Positions 7,300-12,797 of a stretch of DNA of 12,797 nt are shown here, one piece after another (position 1 is the first letter of the stretch; each line of letters starts with the position of its first letter). A program made the translations under genes and the position numbers. The DNA is from UBA1858 sp963926275 (GTDB lineage: Bacteria > Pseudomonadota > Gammaproteobacteria > UBA4575), in assembly GCA_963926275.1 (NCBI GenBank), contig CAWUWP010000030.1, positions 1-12,797 on the forward strand. Reading direction: 5' to 3'. The notes beneath the pieces were generated by a model. It saw nothing but the letters and a program-made list of their open reading frames with translations, ran no database searches and was not told the DNA's origin.

Positions 7300-7929
7300 T
7301 TATTTATAGAATTGTTTAATAATAAGTTTTGATAGGCTCAATGCTACCTCGTCACAATTTTCGTTTATCCCTAATTGAGACAATTGAGTGACCTTCATCC
7401 CTTTTAACCCACAAGGATTTATGCAGGTAAAAGGCTTCATATCCATATTAACATTTATCGACAAACCATGGAATGAGCAACCTTTACGTACACGCAAGCC
7501 AAGCGATGCCAGCTTATCTCCTTGCACGTATATACCCGGTGCACTTTGCATTCTTTGCCCGCTCACATTGAATTCAGACAGATACTTAATAACTATCTCC
7601 TCCAATCCATGCACTAAGGATCTAACCCCTAGCTGTAATCTTTTTAGGTCTATTAAGCAATACACAATTAATTGGCCTGGACCATGATAGGTAACATCAC
7701 CCCCTCTATCAGAATATACTAAAGGAATATCAGAGTTAACTAAAAAATTACTCTTGTTACCATTTCGACCTAATGTGAATACTGACTCATGTTGCACAAA
7801 CCATATTTCATCATTAGTGTTCTCATTTCTCTTGTCAGTAAATTCACTCATGAGTCTATGAACAATACTGTAGTCTCGCTCATGCAAGTATCGCACTATA
7901 GGATGGTCGCCCTTCATCACAGCAGTCAC
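7300..7929 (-). CDS. lipB: Octanoyl-[acyl-carrier-protein]:protein N-octanoyltransferase
   Basis: A 209-residue transferase that moves octanoate from acyl carrier protein to lipoyl-domain lysines, the step before LipA. Motifs: RGGDVTYHGPGQ (75-86), the catalytic Lys139 in GDKLASLGLR, FHGLSIN (153-159) and the acyl-accepting Cys173 in NPCGLKG. The first possible start is GTG at 7929, overlapping the previous stop as GTGA; an ATG four codons later (7917) gives an equally good N terminus. Neither has a strong Shine-Dalgarno sequence, so I keep the GTG because it fits coupling to the upstream membrane-protein gene. Identity is firm; the start is open by four residues. Confidence 0.96.
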   Translation of the reverse strand: MTAVMKGDHPIVRYLHERDYSIVHRLMSEFTDKRNENTNDEIWFVQHESVFTLGRNGNKSNFLVNSDIPLVYSDRGGDVTYHGPGQLIVYCLIDLKRLQLGVRSLVHGLEEIVIKYLSEFNVSGQRMQSAPGIYVQGDKLASLGLRVRKGCSFHGLSINVNMDMKPFTCINPCGLKGMKVTQLSQLGINENCDEVALSLSKLIIKQFYK

Positions 7930-8531
7930 TTTACTTTACTTTTCTTATGCTCAATTTCATGAGCCATTAAGTCTGCAAATATCTTAACGATCGCCAATAC
8001 AATCAAACCTATTTGAGTCACACCCAATGTTTGCAATACCATGCCACTAAATATAATAAACACGGGCAAAACAATAATTTTTTTGTATGGGGAAAACATG
8101 ACATCCGAAATAGACAGTCTTTTAAATTCACCACGCATTAAAAAATTTTGCATAAACGAGAACCCGTGACTGATTACTAGCGCGATCAAAGCTAACTGCA
8201 ACCCGTTCTGAGTAATAATTTGCAACGCAGCTGGTATAGAATCCAGATCACCGCCGAATAAATTAACTACAAATATTCCATGTCCAAAGCAAAACATTCC
8301 ATAATGAACAGAGAAAAACACAGTCATAAATATCCTCTGAATGAAAGACTCTGACCCTGCACAACTTAACATTTTGAATGCGTTAAAAACGCCAACCACG
8401 ACATTCTCTAACCAATACAATAAAATCAGCGGAAATAACTGCCAATCAAAAAACAGCACACCCATAATTGGCACTAAATTCCCAGCGATTAACGCAAGTG
8501 ATGATGCACTGATGACGGGAAATTTTATCAC
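7926..8531 (-). CDS. DUF6498-like integral membrane protein
   Basis: 201 residues with about six predicted membrane helices (roughly 8-28, 33-53, 68-90, 111-130, 151-170, 172-192). The second helix carries the YWLENVVVG motif (39-47) and the third HYGMFCFGHGIF (76-87), which I associate with the DUF6498 family; the protein ends in a His/Glu/Lys-rich cytosolic tail (HEIEHKK). Function is unknown. The start is GTG at 8531; the next in-frame ATG is 22 codons on and would cut the first helix, so the GTG is preferred although no clean ribosome-binding site precedes it. Its stop overlaps the lipB start, so it is translationally linked to lipoate synthesis, but that need not mean a shared role. Confidence 0.75.
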   Translation of the reverse strand: MIKFPVISASSLALIAGNLVPIMGVLFFDWQLFPLILLYWLENVVVGVFNAFKMLSCAGSESFIQRIFMTVFFSVHYGMFCFGHGIFVVNLFGGDLDSIPAALQIITQNGLQLALIALVISHGFSFMQNFLMRGEFKRLSISDVMFSPYKKIIVLPVFIIFSGMVLQTLGVTQIGLIVLAIVKIFADLMAHEIEHKKSKVK

Positions 8532-8557
8532 CTTACAATAAAATTAATACAATGTGA

Positions 8558-8845
8558 TTATAGCGGCCAAAAACCTATCCCCAGCATCAGGAATCGAATA
8601 GCCAACATCAGGCAACTCACACCAACTAATGCATGCATCATGTTGAAACCCAAATCAATTATTCTGCGTAGGCCCAGGTATGCACCAATCACACATAAAA
8701 AAAACGAGAACTCACTCACCACCAGCAGCGTAAGTAACGGTAACTTAGTAAAACCACTCTCACCTAACTTCCCGCCAATAGTGACTACCAGCATAAAGAA
8801 AATACCCATGACTAATGCCACATAAGGAAAACTATACTTGCTCAT
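8558..8845 (-). CDS. Small three-helix membrane protein, unknown function
   Basis: 95 residues, almost all hydrophobic, with three likely membrane helices at about 7-26, 35-58 and 68-92 joined by short loops holding a few charges (GGKLGES, LRRIIDL). I recognise no family. It starts with ATG at 8845, 19 bases after the SIMPL-domain gene, and is followed after 26 bases by the DUF6498-like gene, so it is an inner part of the lip operon. Codon use and compactness look like a real gene; the plus-strand frame opposite it is a shadow. Confidence 0.75.
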   Translation of the reverse strand: MSKYSFPYVALVMGIFFMLVVTIGGKLGESGFTKLPLLTLLVVSEFSFFLCVIGAYLGLRRIIDLGFNMMHALVGVSCLMLAIRFLMLGIGFWPL

Positions 8846-8864
8846 TTTTATTTAATTTTATCGG

Positions 8865-9584
8865 TTAATCTGAAAGGTAATATTGAACAGTGGAGACTAC
8901 TCGCACTTTCTTAATATGCGGATTATTCTTATCTCTCGCATAGATACTAAATTGTCCTTGCGATGCTTTTTTTATCTTACCTAATTTACTTTGAGAATCA
9001 CTGGAAAATTTCTCAGCCACTTCTCTGGCTTTACGCGTTGCCTCTTCTATCATGTCCGGTTTAACTTCATTTAATCGTGTAAAAATATATTCGGTTTGGT
9101 ATTGATATCCACCACCCGAAAACACAATGCCTTGCTTGCCTAGCTCAGAAAGCTTGTTCATTACGCCACGCGCTGCATCAATATTTTTTGAATAGACAGT
9201 GACAGTCTGTATAGCTGAATATCGATAACGCGGTACTTGTGCTCCGCTATATTGTTGTATCGTTTTATCGGTGACTGAAGGAGATGAAAATGATATTTCT
9301 TCAGGGCGAATATTATTAGCTTCCAGGAAGGATTTGATTTTAGAAGTATGGCTATCGATAGTTCCATACAATTGTTCTAGATCATTATCTGCCAGAGTGA
9401 ATTCTATCGGCCATATAAGAATATCTTCTTTGAACTCTCGCTCCGACAAGCCTTTCATTGTCACGCTACGGTCATACTGTTTAAAATCTATCGCTGCTGT
9501 GGCGAGAAAGTAACCCAAGGCGGCTAACCCTGAAAATATAAAAAATCCTAATATAAAAGCACTGGATTTATTATTAACCTGCAT
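8865..9584 (-). CDS. SIMPL-domain (DUF541) protein, membrane-anchored
   Basis: 239 residues: a short cytosolic N terminus, one uncleaved-looking hydrophobic segment at about 9-30, then a periplasmic SIMPL (DUF541) domain. The domain starts with the typical strand VTMKGLSEREFKEDI and ends with VRVVSTVQYYLSD; helical segments rich in Glu, Lys and Arg fill the middle (EATRKAREVAEKF). SIMPL proteins such as E. coli YggE and BP26 form ring-shaped oligomers; their biochemical role is unsettled and has been linked to oxidative stress. The start is supported by a strong AGGGGAG ribosome-binding site five bases before the ATG. It sits 49 bases after rluE, the widest gap in the operon, so an internal promoter is possible. 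Confidence 0.88.
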   Translation of the reverse strand: MQVNNKSSAFILGFFIFSGLAALGYFLATAAIDFKQYDRSVTMKGLSEREFKEDILIWPIEFTLADNDLEQLYGTIDSHTSKIKSFLEANNIRPEEISFSSPSVTDKTIQQYSGAQVPRYRYSAIQTVTVYSKNIDAARGVMNKLSELGKQGIVFSGGGYQYQTEYIFTRLNEVKPDMIEEATRKAREVAEKFSSDSQSKLGKIKKASQGQFSIYARDKNNPHIKKVRVVSTVQYYLSD

Positions 9585-9633
9585 ATTACTCCCCTAAAAT
9601 TACGACTGAATATTTAGTGCTGCTTTTAACTCA

Positions 9634-10188
9634 TTATAAAGAAATGTCACCCTCAAGTATTCTGCTTGCACCAGGAGATAATTCAGCTAAGTTCCAATCG
9701 CCTATTCGAAACCGAATTATTCGCAAAGTTGGGTGACCGACTGCCGCTGTCATTCGTCGTACTTGGCGATTCCTACCTTCTCTAATTCCTATTTCCAACC
9801 ATTGTGTCGGTATTGTTTTTCGAAATCTAACTGGCGGGGTTCTAGGCCATAAATTATCTGGCTGTTTTATACAGATAACATCAGCAGGTTTCGTTAATCC
9901 ATCCTTTAGCTTCACACCCTTTTGCAATAAATCAATTGCCTGGTCGTCAACCTCGCCATCGACTTGAACCCAATAGCGCTTGGTTAGCTTGTTTTTAGGG
10001 TTTGCAATTCTATCTTGCAACTTTCCATTATCGGTTAGCAGCAATAATCCTTCGCTATCTTTATCTAGCCTTCCTGCCGCATAAACATTTTTAACTGAAA
10101 TATAATCAGCTAATGTTTTACGTCCATCGCCATCAGTGAACTGACTTAACACATCATATGGCTTATTAAATAATATTAATTTACTCAT
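9634..10188 (-). CDS. rluE: 23S rRNA pseudouridine(2457) synthase
   Basis: A 184-residue RsuA/RluE-type synthase that isomerises a uridine of 23S rRNA; in E. coli RluE acts on U2457. The sequence starts directly with the catalytic domain (LILFNKPYDVLSQFTDGDGR, 4-23), without an S4 domain, which fits RluE rather than RluB or RluF. The catalytic motif is AAGRLDKDSEGLLLLT (37-52, Asp42), and the C-terminal motif is EGRNRQVRRMTAAVGHPTLR. WPRTPPVRFRKTIPT between them is also RluE-like. It is nine bases behind the DUF3955-like gene, clearly within the operon. Confidence 0.93.
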   Translation of the reverse strand: MSKLILFNKPYDVLSQFTDGDGRKTLADYISVKNVYAAGRLDKDSEGLLLLTDNGKLQDRIANPKNKLTKRYWVQVDGEVDDQAIDLLQKGVKLKDGLTKPADVICIKQPDNLWPRTPPVRFRKTIPTQWLEIGIREGRNRQVRRMTAAVGHPTLRIIRFRIGDWNLAELSPGASRILEGDISL

Positions 10189-10197
10189 GAATATCGC

Positions 10198-10413
10198 TTA
10201 ATTAATTTTCTTATTTCGCATGCTCATTAATTTTTTTGCTGACACAAACACCAGACCGATTCCTGCCCCTAAAACAAGAATTACGCCTATTGGCATAAAT
10301 AGACTTTCGTGCAATACACCTTCTGTTTCGACATATTGATAAAAAATACCTTCTAACAATATGCACAACATACCGACACCTAATAACATCAAACTAACAA
10401 TAAATACTTGCAT
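10198..10413 (-). CDS. DUF3955-like small membrane protein
   Basis: 71 residues with two membrane helices (about 2-24 and 39-60) and a basic tail (KKLMSMRNKK). Between the helices the pattern FYQYVETEGVLHESLFMPIG matches what I recall of DUF3955, a family of two-helix proteins with a conserved acidic loop and an ES-F-P motif. Function is unknown. It begins one base after the stop of the PQ-loop-like gene and ends nine bases before rluE. Confidence 0.72.
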   Translation of the reverse strand: MQVFIVSLMLLGVGMLCILLEGIFYQYVETEGVLHESLFMPIGVILVLGAGIGLVFVSAKKLMSMRNKKIN

Positions 10414-10414
10414 C

Positions 10415-10999
10415 TTATTGGCTCAGTAACTTTCTTCTAACCATTAGCATAATACTCACTGTTATACATGATATGACTATAGAGGCCGGAAATAGTACCG
10501 TTGTCACACTATAATTCTCTAATGCAGCCATCACAAAGCAATCACGCATAGCAAATAACACGAAAAATAGTAATGATTCAGAATAGGGTAAAGAATACGC
10601 TTTTCTTATCGTGGGGCCAAAACCCAATACATCAACCAAAGTAAGAATGATCACTGTCCACAGAGGATCGGATGTGAGATACCACACGGGCAATGACCCT
10701 AGTGCAGCAGCTAAAAACAACCAATCGACTTTGGTTATTCTAATGTCCCCCCGCTTCCAATAAGCAAGACAAGCAATAAGCACTGTCACACATCCCGACA
10801 CACCCGTTGGCCACGCACCCACGCCGGCACCATCTTCTACTTGAGCAAAAAATACAACCAGCGTTGTAATGCTCCAAATTGCCCATGAAAACACATGAGG
10901 TTTTACTTGATTGCTTAGTATTGATCTTATATAAGGAACAAAGGCAACAAACGTCAGTGCAATGGCAATTGCACTTAACACTTCCTTATAAAAGATCAT
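10415..10999 (-). CDS. PQ-loop-like multispanning membrane protein
   Basis: 194 residues, about seven hydrophobic segments. There are two similar stretches: AFVPYIRSILSNQVKPHVFSWAIW (segments around 19-42) and VLGFGPTIRKAYSLPYSESLLF (around 124-145). Each has a Pro-x-Ile-Arg turn followed by a short polar loop and a helix, the layout of a duplicated PQ-loop/SWEET-like repeat, here without the strict PQ pair. PQ-loop proteins carry small molecules such as sugars or amino acids; a transport role is only an inference. It overlaps the preceding small gene by ATGA (10999-10996), indicating coupled translation. Confidence 0.75.
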   Translation of the reverse strand: MIFYKEVLSAIAIALTFVAFVPYIRSILSNQVKPHVFSWAIWSITTLVVFFAQVEDGAGVGAWPTGVSGCVTVLIACLAYWKRGDIRITKVDWLFLAAALGSLPVWYLTSDPLWTVIILTLVDVLGFGPTIRKAYSLPYSESLLFFVLFAMRDCFVMAALENYSVTTVLFPASIVISCITVSIMLMVRRKLLSQ

Positions 11000-11304
11000 T
11001 TAATAGAAAATTCATCTTGGTTGTTGGCCGGGTACAACCAAACGAATTCATCTGTATTTTTAACTCTATAGACGACTCTTAATAACGAGATGAGGCTAGT
11101 ACTGACCAACTCAAATGCTTTCTCATAGCCTGCTTCAGGATCATCCGTTTGGATAAAGATATTTATTTCGCCCGCCCCAAATTCATGGCCATCAATAACA
11201 TAGCCTTCCCCCATCTCTAGAGTTAGCCTGGTTTCAAGTGCGATGATGCCATCAAAATCGAAATCTTCCGTGACTGGAAATTGAATGATTAGCTGATATT
11301 TCAT
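10996..11304 (-). CDS. Conserved small cytosolic protein, unknown function
   Basis: 102 residues, acidic, with alternating strand and helix segments and no signal or membrane region. The core DGHEFGAGEINIFIQTDDP (38-56) has the look of a conserved motif, and the C terminus ends in an aromatic VWLYP segment. I have seen similar short proteins in Proteobacteria, sometimes loosely labelled as ABC-transporter related, but no function is established that I know of. It is the first intact gene of the long minus-strand operon and overlaps the PQ-loop-like gene by four bases. The fold looks small and ferredoxin-like, which is a guess from the pattern. Confidence 0.72.
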   Translation of the reverse strand: MKYQLIIQFPVTEDFDFDGIIALETRLTLEMGEGYVIDGHEFGAGEINIFIQTDDPEAGYEKAFELVSTSLISLLRVVYRVKNTDEFVWLYPANNQDEFSIK

Positions 11305-11316
11305 AGGTTATTTCAC

Positions 11317-11565
11317 TTATTTAGCTTTACCATTCTTATCACTACCTCTTATCAGAGTGATTAGTTAGCAAGCCAATTTCTTTTATTGTGTCGTCAGTTA
11401 ATCTATTAGAAACTTGTTTAGCGCAGTGATAATCTCAGTATCGAACTTATTCTGCGTTGCTTGAATTCCTCATAGCCCGTGGGCGCTAGCCCCTTTTATA
11501 TTGCACTGTTTTTCAGCATTCACAGAGAAACACAAAAGCAATAACACTAAAAGCCTGCATTTCAT
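11317..11565 (-). pseudogene. Remnant of a small secreted-protein gene
   Basis: In this otherwise empty gap the minus strand opens with ATG at 11565, preceded by AGGG, and codes a clear signal peptide: MKCRLLVLLLLCFSVNA followed by EKQCNIKGASAHGL. An in-frame TGA stops it after 31 residues (11472-11470). The same frame then reads GIQ ATQNKFDTEIITALNKFLID to a TAA (11400-11398). A neighbouring frame continues with LTDDTIKEIGLLTNHSDK, and the first frame returns with GSDKNGKAK and a TAA at 11319-11317, twelve bases before the next gene's ATG. One nonsense change plus two opposite indels would restore about 82 residues. The signal peptide is well supported; the idea that the whole stretch was one gene is inference. 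Alternatively the 31-residue peptide is made as it stands. Confidence 0.4.
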
Positions 11566-11652
11566 TATCCCTGCTTAACAAGGCTAGTTGATATTGAATC
11601 AAATCTACTTGATGATTAAAAATCTATTGGAATACCTCGTCAGTAAACTATT
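11566..11652. promoter_or_regulatory. Divergent promoter region with a short palindrome
   Basis: These 87 bases separate the start of the minus-strand operon (with its decayed first ORF) from elaA, so promoters in both directions are expected. TTGATATTGAATCAA at 11588-11602 is an inverted repeat of TTGAT and ATCAA around five bases and could be an operator. On the plus strand TTGAAT (11594-11599) lies 16-17 bases before TTAAAA/TAAAAA, a weak promoter match for elaA. No stronger promoter is visible. Confidence 0.3.
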
Positions 11653-12123
11653 ATGAAACACCTCGAATGGACATGTAAACGATTTGATCAGCTTAATATT
11701 GATGAACTCTATGATCTCGTCAAATTTCGCTTAGATATATTCGTTGTTGAGCAATGTTGTGCTTATTCTGAGCTAGATAAAAAAGACCGTTTGGAAGAAA
11801 CCCACCATCTAGTCGCTTATCAAAACTCACAAATAATCACCTATGCACGATTATTGCCTCCTAAGGCAAGTTACCCAGAGAGCAGCATCGGACGCTTCGC
11901 CGTCATTTCTGCTCAGCGCCGTCGTGGTATTGGCTCTACTCTAATGGATAAATGCCTTAAGCAAATGTCTTTACTATGGCCTGATCATGACATTAGAGTG
12001 AGCGCTCAAGCTCATCTCAAAGAATTCTATGAAAACTTTGGGTTTACTCGAACTTCAGATGAGTATCTAGAGGATAGTATCCCCCATATTGAAATGCTCA
12101 AAAACAAACCACATACACACTAA
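11653..12123 (+). CDS. elaA: ElaA-family GNAT N-acetyltransferase
   Basis: 156 residues, the usual ElaA length. The N-terminal half shows the family pattern: a Trp at 6, LYDLVKFRLDIFVVEQCCAY (20-38), ELDKKD and THHLVAY. The acetyl-CoA loop QRRRGIGSTL is at 88-97 in the GNAT fold, followed by YENFGF (126-131). The natural substrate is not established. The ATG at 11653 has no strong ribosome-binding site but gives the standard N terminus. roxA follows after 15 bases, so the pair is probably one transcript. Both modify proteins or small molecules post-synthetically, but a shared pathway is not shown. Confidence 0.9.
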   Translation: MKHLEWTCKRFDQLNIDELYDLVKFRLDIFVVEQCCAYSELDKKDRLEETHHLVAYQNSQIITYARLLPPKASYPESSIGRFAVISAQRRRGIGSTLMDKCLKQMSLLWPDHDIRVSAQAHLKEFYENFGFTRTSDEYLEDSIPHIEMLKNKPHTH

Positions 12124-12138
12124 CAAGGCGTACTTATA

Positions 12139-12797
12139 ATGAATCCATTAGGTGATATGTCTGTTGACACGTTCCTCGCTGAATACTGGCAAAAGAAGCC
12201 ACTATTAGTTCGCAACGCTTTAGCACAGATAAAATCTCCTGTAGATGCAGATGTCCTTGCCGGACTCGCTTGCGAAGACGCAGTTGAGTCTCGACTGATC
12301 ATTAAAGAGGGTGAGTCTTGGCAGCTTCAACATGGCCCCTTCAACGATGAGATATTTTCTACTCTACCGGAATCAAACTGGACATTACTCGTTCAAGCCG
12401 TCGATCACTGTATTCCCGAAGCTGCCGAACTATTAGAGTTATTCAACTTCATACCACGCTGGCGTATTGATGACCTAATGATGAGCTACGCCAACAATGG
12501 TGGTGGCGTTGGCCCTCATTTCGATAATTATGACGTGTTTCTGATTCAATCATGCGGTCAACGCCAATGGGAAGTGGGTGGACTCTATGATGAAACTTCT
12601 TCGCTACGTGAAAATCTACCCGTTAAAATTCTTGAGGAATTTCAGCCGACAGAGAGCTGGCTATTAAATCCAGGAGACATCTTATATGTGCCACCGGGTG
12701 TTGGTCACAATGGGACTGCGCAGGGTGACGGTTGCATAACCTGCTCTGTTGGCTTTCGCGCCCCTTCACACAATGAAATTTTACGAGAATATACTGA
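12139..12797 (+). CDS. roxA: 50S ribosomal protein L16 3-hydroxylase (2-oxoglutarate oxygenase), 3' end missing
   Basis: A JmjC/cupin-type Fe(II)/2-oxoglutarate oxygenase; the E. coli homologue YcfD hydroxylates an arginine of ribosomal protein L16. The frame stays open to the window edge, giving 219 of about 370 residues. Seen here: WQKKPLLVR (17-25), the DSRL-like VESRL with WQLQHGPF (61-68), WRIDDLMMSYANNGGGVGPH (108-127), and the iron ligands His127 and Asp129 in HFD and His190 in PPGVGH. SVGFRAPS (203-210) follows. The C-terminal dimerisation and winged-helix part lies outside the window. The start is ATG at 12139, with AAGG at 12125-12128 ten bases upstream, and lies 15 bases after elaA. 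The minus-strand frame opposite it is a shadow. Confidence 0.94.
   Translation, partial: MNPLGDMSVDTFLAEYWQKKPLLVRNALAQIKSPVDADVLAGLACEDAVESRLIIKEGESWQLQHGPFNDEIFSTLPESNWTLLVQAVDHCIPEAAELLELFNFIPRWRIDDLMMSYANNGGGVGPHFDNYDVFLIQSCGQRQWEVGGLYDETSSLRENLPVKILEEFQPTESWLLNPGDILYVPPGVGHNGTAQGDGCITCSVGFRAPSHNEILREYT

Noticed and set aside
11338..11361. ATCACT / AGTGAT inverted repeat
   Set aside because: Six pairs over a 12-base loop in AT-rich DNA, with no extension; expected by chance, and it falls inside the decayed ORF.
11470..11472. In-frame TGA of the secreted ORF as a selenocysteine codon
   Set aside because: There is no thioredoxin-like or other redox motif around it, no obvious SECIS hairpin directly downstream, and the same ORF carries further frame damage.
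11481..11497. GGGC-GCTA-GCCC followed by CTTTT on the plus strand as an intrinsic terminator
   Set aside because: The stem has only four pairs, competes with an overlapping GCCCGTGGGC repeat, and no plus-strand gene ends upstream of it.
12120..12302. 60-residue minus-strand open frame at the right end
   Set aside because: It lies opposite the well-conserved start of roxA and is a shadow frame.

Overview
The window looks like an AT-rich chromosomal segment of a gammaproteobacterium. The evidence is a two-domain ArgA, an RluE-type pseudouridine synthase, the RoxA/YcfD ribosomal-protein hydroxylase, ElaA, and the AmgK-MurU peptidoglycan-recycling pair. The genus cannot be fixed from the sequence. 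I see no tRNA, rRNA, CRISPR array, insertion sequence or prophage gene.

Left part (1-4560): the 3' three quarters of argA enters from the left edge. A hairpin-bearing gap of 144 bases follows, then a 69-residue protein with two EF-hand-like loops. Convergent to it lies a two-gene minus-strand operon: an AlsS-type thiamin-diphosphate acetolactate synthase, then an NAD(P)-dependent aldehyde dehydrogenase. The synthase is broken by a one-base frameshift exactly between its PYR domain and its central domain, at a CCC-A site.

Middle (4743-6373): amgK and murU overlap by ATGA on the plus strand. They encode the kinase and uridylyltransferase that return recycled N-acetylmuramate to UDP-MurNAc. murU ends tail to tail with lipA; the two stop codons sit inside one shared inverted repeat.

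Long minus-strand operon (11304 down to 6366): ten genes, nearly all spaced by -4 to +49 bases. In transcription order they are: a small conserved protein of unknown function, a PQ-loop-like membrane protein, a DUF3955-like membrane protein, rluE, a SIMPL-domain protein, a three-helix membrane protein, a DUF6498-like membrane protein, lipB and lipA. (That is nine intact genes; the tenth would be the decayed secreted ORF at 11317-11565 in front of them.) Lipoate attachment and synthesis are thus transcribed behind a set of uncharacterised membrane proteins.

Right end: a 348-base divergent gap holds the decayed ORF and a short palindrome. It is followed on the plus strand by elaA (GNAT acetyltransferase) and roxA (2-oxoglutarate oxygenase acting on ribosomal protein L16), which runs off the right edge. 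Most of the window is ordinary housekeeping sequence. The best leads are the split acetolactate synthase, the mini EF-hand protein, the decayed secreted ORF and the lip operon's membrane-protein companions.
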